Counted from the first letter of the stretch, positions 24,755 to 37,666 are shown. The stretch: DNA of 64,000 bases from Alisma plantago-aquatica (GCA_963693085.1 OY856409.1:502170303-502234302), one strand, 5' to 3'. Notes: a model not told the origin generated them from the sequence alone. Translations and numbers: made by a program.

Positions 24755-26419
24755 ATCATCTGTTTACTGTGCATATTTGATCTTTGGTCTCAGCGTAGGC
24801 TTAACTTGCATCTGTGCTAAACGTCCAACTAACAAGGAGACTTCCATCTGCACATTCATCTGCCGCAAGGAAATAAACATATCCTATCTATGGCATACCA
24901 GAGAACTCAATTGTGCCTTCTTTGAAAGAAAAGAAGAAGACTTTTGGCTAAGTGCATCAGCCACCACATTTGCCTTTCCAGGATGATACTCGATGGTGCA
25001 GTCGTAGTCATTGATTAACTCCATCCATCGACACTATCGCATGTTTAACTCATGTTGCGAAAAGATGTACTTTAGATTCTTATGATCCGTAAAGACCTGG
25101 CATACTTCCTCGTAAAGATAGTGTCTCCAAATCTTTAATGCATGAACCACTGCTCCCAATTCCAAATCATGAGTCGGATAGTTCTCCTTGTGTTTCTTAA
25201 GCTGTCGCGAAGCAAAAGAAACCACATGATCTTCCTGCATCAGCACACAACCTAATCTTTTCTTGGAAGCATTGCAAAAAACAACATAGCCCTTCCCAGG
25301 CTCTGGCAGGATTAACACTGGAGCACTGGTCAACTTCTTCTTCAAACTCTGGAAAGCTTCCTGACAACGGTCATCCCAGACAAAAGGTACATCTTTTCTT
25401 GTCAACTTCGTCATCGGCAACACAATCACATTGAAGTCCTTGATAAACCTCCTGTAGTATCCTACTAAACCCAGAAAATTGCGAACTTCTGTCGGCGTCT
25501 TCGGCTGCTCCCATTCTGCAACAGACTCCACCTTCTTCGGGTCCACCTTGACTCCTTCAGCAGATATCACATGACCCAAGAAAGTCACCTCTTCCAACCA
25601 TAACTCACACTTATTGAACTTGGCATATAGCTGATGTTGGCGAAGAAGAGTCAACGCTCGTCTAAGATGTTGCTCATGCTCTTGCCTGTCCCGACTGTAG
25701 ATCAAGATGTCATCTATAAAGGCTACAAACTGATCTAGAAACAGACAAAACACTTTGTTCATCAAGTCCATGAAAGCAGCAGGTGCATTGGTTAGCCCAA
25801 ACGACATAACCACAAACTCGAAGTGACCATACCTCATCCTAAAAGCTGACTTCAGTATGTTATCTGCCTTAATCCTCAACTGATGATATCCAGACCGTAG
25901 ATCGATCTTTGAAAACACTGTAGCACCACGCAACTGATCGAACAGATCATCTATCCTCGATAACGGGTACTTGTTCTTGATCGTAACCTTATTCAACTGT
26001 CGGTAATCTATACACAATCGCATCGAACCATCCTTCTTCTTGACAAACAACACTGGAGCACCCCAAGGCAACGTACTCAGTCGGATGAAACCCTTGTCCA
26101 ACAACTCTTGCAACTGCTTCTTGAGCTCTGCCATCTCTACTGGAGCCATCCTATACGGCGTCTGTGTGATAGGATGCGTTCCTGGAACTAGATTGATCTT
26201 AAAATCAAATTCTCACGGTGGTGGTACACCAGGGAACTCTTCAAGAAACACATTGACAAACTCTCAGACAACTGACACCTCCTCGAGACTAGGACCTTTT
26301 GCCTTGGTAGCCATCACGATATCCACAACATGAGCTAGGAACACCTCACATCCTTGTCGTAACAACTTATCTGCCACCAAAGTTGATACCAGACACATCA
26401 GAAGAATCTTCCTATCTCC
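24755..26419 (-). pseudogene. Ty3 reverse transcriptase and RNase H
   Basis: The best preserved piece is an uninterrupted 371-codon frame at 25034-26149. RT motifs appear in order: [68 protein letters not shown] and the active site FIDDILIYS near 25700-25725. RNase H follows with [17 protein letters not shown]. The expected catalytic Asp at the start of that motif is Asn (codon 25271-25273), so RNase H would be inactive. A stop at 25034 cuts the RNase H tail ([18 protein letters not shown]), and the frame resumes toward integrase with more stops. Upstream at 26150-26419 the frame is also broken. Confidence 0.9.
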
Positions 26420-26744
26420 CTAGAAGATCCACTTCTTTCCATCATCGTCAAACACAACTTGCTTGGAACCACAGTCCAAAACAACCTTACACTTCTCTAA
26501 GGTATCCATCCCAAGGATAACATCAAAACCATGCATATCAAGTGGTATAAGATCCACTTGGATGCTGTCCCGAGAAAGACAAGACACAAGATGGACACTC
26601 TTCTCGAAGCATCGAGGAACCAGCAAGAGGGATTTCTAACAACAAACTATCTTTCTTACAGCTAACAGGTAAACGACAGTTCTCAAGCATACTATAGGCG
26701 ATAAAAGAGTGTGTAGCACCCGGGTCAACCAGAACAGATATAAA
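26420..26744 (-). pseudogene. Ty3 aspartic protease region
   Basis: The minus strand shows FISVLVDPGATHSFIAYSML, the retropepsin active-site loop with Pro in place of the usual Ser in DSGAT. A frameshift near 26620 follows, then DLIPLDMHGFDVILGMDTL, the second conserved loop (I-L-G-M-D). A TGA at 26745-26747 separates it from gag and a TAG at 26420-26422 ends it. The enzyme would cleave the Gag-Pol polyprotein; here it cannot be made intact. Confidence 0.85.
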
Positions 26745-28034
26745 TCAAGAATAAGACATATCAGAATGAAATAACTCCATCTGACCTGTCACCACTCGCG
26801 GGTTGACTATCACCTCTGGATGACTCATAGCATAGAATCGAGTCGTTGCTTGCTGTCTACGTCCTCTGCTTCCTTGAGCAGACGATCCCACTTGTGACGC
26901 TTGACCACATCCTCGCCCTCTTCCATCACTGGGCTGCTGTCTATCTGACCCTTGATGATTCTGCCTCAGCTGTAGTGTCACTTCAACATCTCTACTTGGG
27001 CAACTCGACTTAAAATGCCCCGTCTGACCGCAAATATAGCATGTCTTAACTTCAAACCGTGGCCTAGATGGCCCTGTCACTGCCATAGAAGCTGTACTAT
27101 GTGCTTTTGACGGTGAAGAAACATACCCTCTTCCCTTACACGGAGACCACTGTGACGGTGCACTGGAACCTCTCATCACTGACGGTGTTGAAAACCTTGG
27201 CTTCTTGAAGCCACCAAACCTCTGTCCCTGAAACTGAGCAGGCCGCTTGTGAGACATAGATTCTCTTTTCTCCCTGACTGACCTTTCAATTCTCCAGACA
27301 GATTCCACGAACGTAGCAAACTGCTCTCGATTCTCCAACACAGAAATAGGTGTTGTCAGCTCAGAATTCAGACCTTTCTCGAAACGTCTGATCCGCTCCT
27401 CATCCGTCGCCTCCATGTGAGGACAAAACCTCAACAGATCCATGAACTTGGCCTCGTACTCGGTGATGTTCACCATTCCTTGTCGCAGGCTCTCAAACTG
27501 ACTAATCTTCTCATCCAGATACGTCTTTGGGAAGTATCTGCTAATGAACTCACGCCGGAAAACCTCCCAACCGATCACCTCACCAGGTCGCTTCTCTTCC
27601 TCGATGGTCCACCAGTGACCAGCACTACCTTTCAGAAGGTAGACAACGTGCTTTACTTTGTCTGCTTCGGGGACGTCAAGGATCCGGAAAGCCTTCTCAA
27701 GACTTGTCAGCCACAGATCTACATCCGCTGGATCAGCCATTCCAGCATAGTCCGAAGCTCTGACTCGGAAAAGCCGCTTAAAGGTATTCCCAACACCCGA
27801 TGTTTCACCATGGGGAGCCTATGCTCTCGGCAGAGGCACTGGAAATCTCTCTACCATGAGATTCATCGCAGCCATTATCTGCCCCATAAGGTGTTGATAG
27901 GCAGGGTGTTCAAGAATGGCTGGGTCAGGTTGGGGGACCTCAGGCACCCGATCTTCATGTGCCTGCCCTATAGCTCCATCAACAGATGCAGCAACGCTGT
28001 GCTCAACAGCATGTTCTTCATAGTTTCCAGACAT
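26745..28034 (-). pseudogene. Ty3 Gag polyprotein, one internal stop
   Basis: An ATG at 28034 opens a frame that stops at TAG 27819-27821 and continues in the same frame to 26745, about 430 codons in all. After the stop come FKRLFRVRASDYAG and a retrotransposon gag domain (VDLWLTSLEKAFRILDV to ENREQFATFVESVW), then a basic region. A CCHC zinc knuckle, CYICGQTGHFKSSC, lies near 27003-27044. Gag forms the virus-like particle and the knuckle binds RNA. The stop falls in the N-terminal quarter, so translation from the normal start yields only about 71 residues. Confidence 0.88.
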
Positions 28035-28143
28035 CTTGGCTTTTCTTCCGCTGAGGGCAAAAGATGGTTGTGAGAAAATCTGGAAAACTCACAAGAACAG
28101 ACACAACCTAGTCCTAAATCCCTGTAGACTCAGCAAACCTAGA

Positions 28144-28155
28144 GCTCTGATACCA
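28144..28155 (-). promoter_or_regulatory. Primer-binding site (initiator tRNA-Met)
   Basis: The minus strand reads TGGTATCAGAGC five bases after the LTR end CCACA. This is the standard plant retrotransposon priming site complementary to the 3' end of initiator tRNA-Met. Confidence 0.9.
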
Positions 28156-31100
28156 AAACTTGTGGCAACACATCCCACTATCACACAGACAGCGAAGTGT
28201 TATGCGAAAACATGCGGAAATCACCATAACCATAGATTACCAAAAACACGGGTTAATTAAAATCGATTGTGGAAAGCAGGTAAACTGAGAAACTATTACA
28301 TTCAATTCCACATCCTGTAAGGAAACATATTATATAAACATTTACAAGCCTGGATTCATATCCACAGCTTAGCGGAACAACTGTCTAACCATCACATGAG
28401 TTCATCACCTGTTTATATGTACATAAAGGCCCACATCTGGCCAGCAGCAGGATATACAAAACATCAACAGCTATACATCGTGAAACAATGTCAAAACGCT
28501 CCCAAGGACCCGAGAGTACAAGGATGACTCTAAGACTCTACTAAAAAACATCCAAAACAACAACATATCCATCGCTTGCCTTCTACTGCTCATCATACTG
28601 CTCGGCCGCAACTCTGCGACCACCACCATGCCTAGCTCAACCACCTAAAAAGGGTGTAAACCAGTGGGGTGAGACACACAATCCCAGTGACAAACATAAA
28701 TCCCCACCGAAACTACAAAACCTCATAAAGATAAAGCAGATAACTGATAAGAGGTATAATAAGAGCAGTTATAAAATAAAGTTGTTCATACTAGCAAGCT
28801 TACCAGATGTACGAAAGGCATATACCCAAGTATTTCTTTATGGAACATGATTAACAAGATATCATGAGGAACATATAAGCAACTGCAAAATATAACAGGA
28901 TTAACTACACAAGCGAGGTCTCAACCAATGTTTCGTGTTTGTCTTAAGCAGTAAATACTAAACGACTGGATTAAATATTATTATGCCCTGAGGAAGTGAG
29001 CCGTACCACTCAGATCCAACCGACGGCTGCGAAACCCGAAGCCGGTGCCATACAAGGTCAATGGAAGAGCCGGACTCCACGGCCTCCCACCTCGTAGTCA
29101 GTGCACGAGAACCAAAGCAGGACCGCAGTCTCATGCTTAAGTGGCCTCAGCCACAGGGTCAGCTCCATAGGCTACCCTTCCGCTAGCCCGCCTCAGTATA
29201 GGTCACGATGCTAGTATATCTGAGCCACGGGCCTGTTCACCGTGCTCTGAGCCATGAACACATTCATGCTCTATATAAATATATGTATCTGAGTCTGGAA
29301 CCGTAGCTGCACTCGATTCCCTCTCTATTTAAGGCTAGGAGAAACCACACATATTCAACAATATGCACTTCCAGGTTAACCCGCAGGAGAACCTATTTCA
29401 CCATCACCAGCTACTGACGATGATGGATCTATGGCCAGGGCAAACTACATGATATGTTCCACTGTGATTAGTTAGTATATTTTAAGTGGATTGCAAGATT
29501 CAACCAAGTTGTATCACATGCAAACTATAACAAGAATAAACAACATAAAACTCATTATTATGCTTTTATTGTAACCAACATCATCCTGATCCATCACAAG
29601 GATCCAACATTACATGTTATCACTTGGCCTCTTTCCAATCATCCAGATCCATCTCAAGGATCATCACATTACCATGGGATCTCAGTCCCTTATCACATAG
29701 TGCCACTGCCTCTCAAGGCTTACATCATCATCATGGGATAGCCATCCCAAGTACTTTAGTCCGACACATCATACATGTTGTCTCACCATCAAGAGTAACT
29801 ATCAAAGCAATGTTACTCATCATATATACCTCATAGCCTTTTACTTGGCTATGCATCACCTGCATGGTTAGTATACACAATAATCATAGGCTTAACAGAA
29901 AGACCATGCTATCAATATAGGGTGACATTGATAATTATATGCTTTATCAATCATGCCTCAACTTGTGATTATAAGCATAGGTTACATCATTAAGCAAGGC
30001 ATTCTACAAGCTTATCATTTCCTCAACATTATACATAACATCAAGATGATCACATGCATATGTAAAGACATGTAAGTTACATAGATGAGTTTTACCCTAT
30101 CAATCACCATTAAGCATATCAAGGGTCACCATCATGATGAAACGTGATACATACACAAGGTTTAGAATAGATGTGGTCTACTATATTGTGCACATCTAGG
30201 GTTACTATCAAAACTAAACATGATGCAAGATCAGCATATCGATTTCTATAAGGAGCATGACCCTCACTAAAAACATCCACTACTCTCACTAGAGGTGGTA
30301 TCGGGCAACCAAGAAACCAAACCATCCCATGCACTCAAGTGTAACGTGCAACGCCTACCATGCACATCTGTGTTAAGCAACGTTGTGTCATGTATCAGGG
30401 ATAACGGCCACAGGGCCAGTCGTGCAGTCAGGTGTATCGGGCGACAGGGTGTCGTGCAACGCCCGTCATGTGTAGGGCTGTCGTCCAACACACATAGGAC
30501 TAGTGTGACGCCTGTCACCAAAACACAGAGCTGACTAACAACGTATCCACAACATCAAGGTATACAAGGGTGAACATGTCGAGCAGGGTACCTAGCATAG
30601 GGTGACGCCCGACACACCAGAAGACAAGGTCCAGGGTGTATCGTCCAACACAAACATAACATGTCATCCAAGGTTCAAGGTCAAGAGGTATTGGGCAGCA
30701 CTTCCCCCAAGATCATAACAACCAAGATGCAACTCCACAAGATCGTTACTAACCTCAAGCACAAGGGCACCAAACCCTAAAGAGTCAAGAAGATGGCTCA
30801 CCTCTCAACTTAAACGAGAGAGGGGTCTTGCACATCTCTTAACATCCATCGGGCAACACAAGGAACAACCCTAAATGAGGTCCACAACTACCACCAAGAT
30901 CACCCTTCAAGTCCATGGTGAGAGAAGGGTGTTGCTCAAGTTACTAAAACACAAGCTCACCTCTCAACTTAAATGAGAGAGGAGTGTTTCTCATGATACT
31001 AGAACTCAAGCTCACTCCTCAAGACCTAGGAGAGAAGGGAGTATTGCTCACAAAGAAACCCTAGAACACATGGTTCGGCCAACAACTTAAGCAAGGAACT

Positions 31101-31323
31101 AACTAGCAACTCATATAGCCAACATGATCATAGCAACCTATAAGAACATAGAAAGAAGGTAATGTAGTTAGGGTTAGGAGTTATGTAACCCGCCTCAAGC
31201 AAGCTCCAAGCTCCTAGCTCCAAGCACCACCAAGGAAGAAGGAGACTCCAAGGAAGGGTCGGCCACCAAGCTAGCTCCACCAAGGGTATCGGCCACCAAG
31301 CTTGCAAAAGAGGAGGGTGTCGT

Positions 31324-34300
31324 TGTCACACCCCGATCTCACACTAACCACTAATCATGAGATTAGGGCACGACGGAGGGATTATCACATAAACAAATCA
31401 CTGAGAACTTTTTCTTTTTAAAACCTCGTAATGATATCCGGATTATTGCTGTAAACTAAAACATAATAAACTGTTGCGGAAGCATTTCAATTAACCTGGC
31501 TAGAGAACATAAACAGAGTTTACAACATGTAACATTGTTTAACAGAAAGTAAACATAACAGTTAATTTACACCTTTTACACATTCGCCATACATACTCTC
31601 TCTCACCCACACCATGTCCCAAGGACCGAGGGGAAAGGACTAAGAGACCACTATCTAACTAACTACATATACCTTCTACTGACTAGGGTGGTAAGATCTT
31701 TCAGATTTCTGGAACTATCGCTGACCTGAAAATGTTTGAGTAGAGGGATGAGCCTACTCGCTCAGTGAATAGCATTTCATTTAGCTATCAATAAACAACA
31801 CATCAGATAGATAATATTGAAATAAAAGATAAGTGCAGTACTAAACAGGGCAGTTCAAATGACATAGTAGATTTACAGATAACAATCTCATTTCAAGCAA
31901 CATCAGATATTTTAAACAAATAAACTGATATAGAGAATTGGTACAGAAATTCAGATCTCTTAACATATTAAGTTTACTGTGATCCTATATGATTACATAA
32001 TTATATCATTATTATGCCCTAATCATATGTAGTGTACTCTTCATATAAAGATCTGTAGCGAACTACGATCCCACCGTACAAGACTTAGCGACACACCCGG
32101 GAAATGCTAAGTCTGACGCCAGCCCTGCTCTGCCACAGGACCACAGGCTCTCCGGCCTTAATGCACTACTCTGAGTGCTCTAGACTCCTCCTCTAACCTG
32201 AGCACACAGGCGGAGAGTCTCACGGGGTTACCTCCATGACTCCGCACGGATCTTGTTGCAATAACCCCTATTTTCTTCAGTGCCACCGTGACTCCGCACG
32301 GATTATTGTTGAACACTACCTCTCTGTCCTCGTGCCACCATGACTCCGCACGGTTAATGTTGCAACACGAGTTTCACCCCTAAGAAGCAGATCTCTCGAA
32401 GGGGTTCTACGGTGTTAGGGCACCTAAATCTATTAACTGATTAACATATAAACACTTAAACAGGAATATCACATTTACTGATTTCATATCAGATCACAAT
32501 ACACTGTCATTCTAAACCAACAGAGCAATATATTTCAAATCATTGTAATTTCTGAGAAATTCTCATACCATGCATTCAGACAAATTAGAAATGCATAAAT
32601 AACCCAACTTATTTCAATTTGGCACATACATAGCGAATTTACGCAATTGAACATCTTATTGCACAAATTAAAGAAATTTACTTCACATATGAGAATCATA
32701 CTCAACAATTATCAATTCTCTAAAATTCTCGAAAAACGTGCACATTAACCCAAATCCTGGTTTGTGCATCACTTAACTCAATTAAGAGTTAATTACATAT
32801 CATAATACAATTTAATAACAATACTTGAGAATTTCTGGTAATATTTCAGAGAAATGTGCCATTTCATGTAAATATCAATTTACACATATTAACGTCAAAA
32901 GATATATGCAATTAGGGTTTTCATGCATATTTTATTTATTCATATCAACTTTGAAATCGTACATCTGATAATTTATCAGAAATCTTCATTGTCCGGGTTC
33001 ATACCCAAATCATACCATTTTCAGACATGAATTTCTAATTTCAACATTCAAATGAGCAATTTAGGTTCCAATGAACCTTATAAATCTACTGATTCAATCC
33101 ATACTGTTCAAATGCTAAATTTAATCATATAACAGTGTCTAGAAGCATTTTATGAAATAAAAAGGTCGGGCGGCGCCAAACGCTGCCTGACGCCTGATAA
33201 CGCCTGTTATCAGCGTAATTCGCGCACAAAACAGAAAATATTCAAACGCTTGAGTTTATTAATGATAAATAAATGAAACCCTACTCACAGTGATTTGGGA
33301 TGCCCGAATTCGTCCGCAAATGTGTCCAGGGCTTGTTTCCGGGCGGATTTCAGTTGTCTTCTACCTTGGATTTTACACTGTTCACCGTTCTGTTCTACAA
33401 CAATTTGGTTGTCTTCTACAGTAGCTTACCGCTGATTGAAAAGCAACGCTTGATTGGAAACCAAATCGCAACTAGGGCTGCGGATTCCTGCTAACACCTC
33501 AGAACCGAGCTCAATCGCACCACTGGGTCATCTTCCTCCTTGGTTCAGCCCTGGGATTCAGCCTACTGCAAACAGCAGCTTCGTCACGCACGGACAAGTT
33601 GGAAGGAACTTTGGTTAGGTGCTGAATCATAGCTAAAGGCCGCAGAATCACGCCGGGAACTCGAGGTCGGAGCTCAAGGGAGCTCCCCTGCTGCTGGGTG
33701 CGCCCACGATGGCTCCCTTAGCTGGTCGTTGCAGCTGCAACTGCTGCTGGTGGCCGCAGCTATAGGGCGCCGCCCTAGCTGGTCGGCAGCGGCTGGGCAG
33801 GAAAAGGAGAGGGGAAGGAAGGAAGGAGTGGAGGAAGAAGAAGAGAAGAAGAGAGGGAGGAGAGGCCAAGAATCACCCTGCCTCCGCTCCGTTGTAGGTA
33901 TCGATCGCACTGGTAGGGCGCCGCTCAAGCGGTTCCCTGTTCCATCGGTCGCGTAGAGAAGAAATGGGATAAGAGTAAAAGAATAAAAGGGAAAGGAAAA
34001 TTAATAGCCAAAACAAACTGGAAAAATTGCAACCAAGTCCAGGACTTCTTGAAAATACTATAACTCCCGCCTCGAAAGTCCGCTTAAGGTGATTTCTCTT
34101 GTAAACTGCCAAGCACGGAATCCACTACAATCTCAAAGCGAATAATCATGCTAATTATACTGTCTCACTTGATCAAAGAACTCAACGCATCAGCGAGTAC
34201 TTAATTCAACTTAATGAACTTAATAATCAACATTGCTATCATCATCAATTATCTCATATGAGTAAATCTCAACTATTGATTCATGACATAGCTTATCTTG

Positions 34301-34395
34301 ATTAACCATGCTATTTAATAATATACTCAACACTAATCAAGGTGTTTCATGCTAATTGAGGTATTTACTGGCTAACCTCAACGTGGGTCATAACA
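31324..34395. mobile_element. Solo LTR, 3.07 kb
   Basis: The segment starts TGTCACACCCCG and ends GTCATAACA, so it has TG...CA ends. It is flanked by the 5-bp duplication GTCGT (31319-31323 and 34396-34400); LTR A has the single-copy site at about 22679-22683. No gag, pol, primer-binding site or purine tract lies within it, and open frames are short. This is the expected product of recombination between two LTRs of one element. Read on the minus strand it ends GGGGTGTGACA, like several plant gypsy LTRs, so that orientation is more likely, but it is not proven. Confidence 0.88.
32230..32400. repeat. Three CCRTGACTCCGCACGG repeats in the solo LTR
   Basis: The phrase CATGACTCCGCACGG or CGTGACTCCGCACGG, followed by a TTGTTGCAA or TTGTTGAAC variant, occurs at about 32236, 32286 and 32338, giving a unit of about 52 bp. 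Confidence 0.8.
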
Positions 34396-35870
34396 GTCGT
34401 GCACCAAGGAGAGGAAAACTAAGGAACTAAAGGGATCCTTAGCAAGGAAAGGGAAACACATATGTAGAAGGGGTTGGAGGAGAAAACAAGGTAGAGCAAA
34501 GCAAGGTGTCGCCCACCTAGGGACACTTGTCCATGGGCAAAAGCCACCACTCTAACATGCCCTAAACACATGTCCAAGGCCATTGCCACATGCATGCACC
34601 AAGCACCAAGTGTCCACTAGTGGTGACACAAATAAGGTCAAAGAAGGTCAAAGGTCCATGGACGACACAACTGGATGATACAACACCCCCATGGGTGACA
34701 CAACCCTGGGCGACACAAGCACCTCTTGCCCGACACAAGGTTCCACCAAGCAAGGGCAAGGCACCACAAGGCCCAACAAGCTCAACCAAGCCCAAAGGGA
34801 CTCAAGCAACGAGCCCAAACTTTCCTCTCAACACTAGAGGAAGCAAGGAGAGGGAGGAACACCACACAAGGTGGCAAACTTGCCCACAAACCCTAAACTT
34901 GGGTTATTTGCAAGTAGCACCTCCATCTCTCAACAAAGCTCAAACAAACCCTAATCACCACTAAAGGTGATTAGCAAGCAACAAAGCACCTGGGTCAAGC
35001 AAAGCAAACAGGATAAACCCTAAATGAAGGTCAGGGTCCTTATAGTATAATTTCTTTGTCTCTGATATCCAGAATGAACTCGAGGAATGGAATCATCTTT
35101 TCAGTGTTCAAACCATGTTTCTTAAACTTGAGAAGACTTTATGAGATATATGTGACCTCAATATCATATATTGATTCACATGTACATGCTCATGTATTTC
35201 TCAGTCTTACTTATAAAGTGGTCAGGATATCAAACTCCAGTACGAGGGACAAATCCCATCTACATCAGTCACAGTCAGTCCCCTTGTGTCACAGCTACCC
35301 AATCATCACCTTTATGACAAACCTTATTTCAGGGTTACATTTGATGATGTCAAAGTATACCAAATGATATGTGATGAGTGTAGCGACTTCAGGTCTAAGA
35401 ATCACAATCACTGCCTTCACTATGAGAGATAACTATGACTACCAATAATGGTTTCCATGTGTCACTCTCAAGGTGGATCTGTTTGATATACTATTTCCTA
35501 ACAAGTATCTATGTGCTTGGTATGATATACCATATCATGACTAATGAGATTTTGTCATCAACCAACCCATAGTCTAGTCTTGTGTGTTACTGGTGTGTAT
35601 CTGTATTCCATAGTAACAACTGGCTAGGGATGTAATAAGAATGTACATACTCTTAGCATCTGTATGATCTCATTATTCAAGTCACATACTTGAAAACACA
35701 CATCATTAAGTATTGTCATTCTCCAGACTTTCATAATGTTTCCTCATTATCTCATAACTGAGTGAAGTAGAATGAATTGGAAGCTTTCCTTTATGATTAT
35801 TAATCAAATTCTTTACGTTATATGCCATGTCAATCATCATATGATTGTCTCTCTGGACATATCATACCAA

Positions 35871-37464
35871 CACAAATATCCTTTGTAGTTAACTCAACCT
35901 CTCCTTATCCAATTTTCTAGATCTGTCACCAATAAAAGGATTCTTGAGCTGGTACTAAAGATAGCTCGATACTTACGAGGTGATATGGGTGATCCAATAA
36001 CATCATGAGAACAACAAGAAGGAAGTCTTATGCTTGGTCCACTTGTAGAAAAGTGATAATATCATGTTGTCATAAGAAGAGGCCACTTGCAGTGAATTGC
36101 TAAACAATATCTTTGTAGTAAGTGACTCTCAAAATAGATTGAGTCCTTGTGGTGACAGAAAGTGCATGTGACAACTTAGATTAGTTAAAAGACGACAACA
36201 TACTACAAATGATGACATGCGCAGTGACAAATGAGGCTCCCATGGGCACAATGCCAACTTCGCCTAAGATATGTCCTTGGAGTTTCTAAGTGTGGATCCA
36301 AAAGAATAATGGGTAAAGTCATTTATATCATGGAAGACTTGATGCCAAACCTTTAACACACTCACAATAGAAAATTTTAAAGAGTGTCATTTGTACATTC
36401 ATGAGGCTTTGTACTTGAATAAATGAAAGTACTTTTAACAACAAAAACATAAAATGCCCAAAACTTCAATTCCAATGTTAAACTTTCTTTCCAGAAAAAA
36501 AGTTAATTTTCTTAGCCAAACAAATTTCTTCTTTAGAATTCAAACTTACCACGATAGTGTCACAAGAAGCATAAACAAATGGCATATTATTCAAATATTA
36601 ACATGTTTACACCATAGCAAATTTATGAAACGTCATTAGTATTTTGGGAAAACTGATAGAGAAGGTCGCATTAGGGGCGGGGAGAAAGATAAAGAAGAAA
36701 AGGAGAGGAACATAGAGTCATGCAAGCATGTGCGTGCAAGAGGTGGGGTTGATGGTATCATGGTAGTGGGTGTTGGTCAGAGTTGGGAGGATAAAGGCAA
36801 TTTTGTGGTTATAGATTGAGCACCCAATGGGAGACGACATATTCTAAGATCGGGCTAACTGAAAAAGTATGATAGACAGCAGGCGTCGGATCATGGTGGT
36901 TTAGGAATGTAAAATGTGATGCAATCGCTACTTTACAACCTGCGCGCATGTAGGGATAAAGGAGAGAGACAATAGCAGAGAAAATACCAGTTGCCAGTTA
37001 ATTAATAATTGTGACGCTTGGAACGTTCAAGAGTTTTCAGCCGAAAATGCCCTGCCAACTAACGAGACCATAGGATAACGTCAGTATCAGGATTACCAAC
37101 GCTGTTGTACTTTAAAAAACGTATGCTATCTTCATTGACTTGAAAATTATTGCATAACGTAACTTGGTAAGTAACAGACTTTAACCGAGGTCACCATTTG
37201 AAACCGATAATTGAAGTGACGCTTTCAGGCTAAGTAATAACTGGATGGCACTGTTTGGGCAATCTTTCTGAAAAAAAGTTGTTTATTCTGATTCGCAGCC
37301 CGAACTAATTGGCTAGTATTTTCCGTAAAAGTGTGTGTTCTGTTCTCAACTTGAACCTCCCAAATTCGTAAACGGTCGATGTTCTCAGCAAAGGAAAAAA
37401 GAAAAGTATGAAGAAAGCATAAAGGGATCATTGGAGAAATAAGCATAAAGGATAAATGATAAAG
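35871..37464. other. Intergenic, no gene recognised
   Basis: The first part may be the internal tail of the minus-strand copia element, because its polypurine side would lie here. The rest is AT-rich with short frames only. Confidence 0.35.
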
Positions 37465-37477
37465 GGAGCAATATTCT

Positions 37478-37652
37478 TTTTTTTTTATATAACTCAGGAG
37501 ACTTATAAGGCTTGCGTCGAGTCTAACTTGGGAAGTTCAGCCTCATCCCGTAAGGAGCATAGTCCATTAAGTCGCGCAGAAGTCAGCTACGCTACGGGAG
37601 AAACAATTTTGAACAGTACCACATGGAGATTCGAGCCCGAGACCGTTCATTA
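37478..37652 (-). mobile_element. SINE-like retroposon, 5' truncated
   Basis: On the minus strand this is about 175 bp ending in an A-rich tail (a T run at 37477-37486 on the plus strand). Near its start it contains CTCGAATCTCC, resembling a Pol III B box. It is flanked by an imperfect repeat, GGAGCAATATTCT (37465-37477) and GGAGTAATATTTCT (37653-37666), taken as a target-site duplication. No A box is visible, so the element is probably truncated at its 5' end. Confidence 0.5.
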
Positions 37653-37666
37653 GGAGTAATATTTCT

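Larger units (their letters stand above)
6615..35044 (-). mobile_element. Ty3/gypsy chromovirus-type element (Tekay/Del-like), complete but broken
   Basis: A minus-strand LTR retrotransposon is bounded by the 5-bp duplication GTATA (6610-6614 and 35045-35049). In minus orientation the LTRs begin TGTAAGGACC (mutated to TATAAGGACC in the 5' LTR) and end GTGTTGCCACA. A primer-binding site matching initiator tRNA-Met lies next to the 5' LTR, and a purine tract next to the 3' LTR. The internal region (23328-28160, about 4.8 kb) carries gag-protease-RT-RNase H-integrase in that order, as in Ty3/gypsy. Long LTRs and the integrase tail suggest the Tekay/Del clade. Many stops and frameshifts make it non-autonomous. 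LTR A contains a CACTA transposon and LTR B a solo LTR, both inserted later. Confidence 0.93.
28161..35044 (-). mobile_element. 5' LTR (LTR B) of the Ty3 element, interrupted
   Basis: The LTR comprises 28161-31323 and 34401-35044 (one GTCGT copy belongs to the duplication). It matches LTR A throughout and gives the uninterrupted target of CACTA 1. Its minus-strand start has TATAAGG where LTR A has TGTAAGG, so the terminal TG is lost. Confidence 0.92.
6370..35870 (-). mobile_element. Copia-family LTR split by a 28-kb insertion
   Basis: Two pieces, 6370-6609 and 35050-35870, join into one sequence similar in reverse complement to 2630-3740. On the minus strand it begins near 35870 with TGTTGGTATGATATGTCC and reads down to 35050, jumps to 6609 and continues to about 6370, where similarity fades. 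The join falls exactly at the Ty3 element and its GTATA duplication. The inverted copy at about 3420-3490 crosses the same point without interruption and so shows the state before insertion. The 3' part of this LTR is not recognisable and may be deleted. Confidence 0.7.

Noticed and set aside
27417..28073. 218-codon plus-strand frame opposite gag
   Set aside because: It is antisense to a clearly recognisable Gag frame on the minus strand and has no motif of its own.
33648..33956. Frames of 73-84 codons in the solo LTR
   Set aside because: They overlap on both strands in a purine-rich, low-complexity part of an LTR and have no protein motifs.
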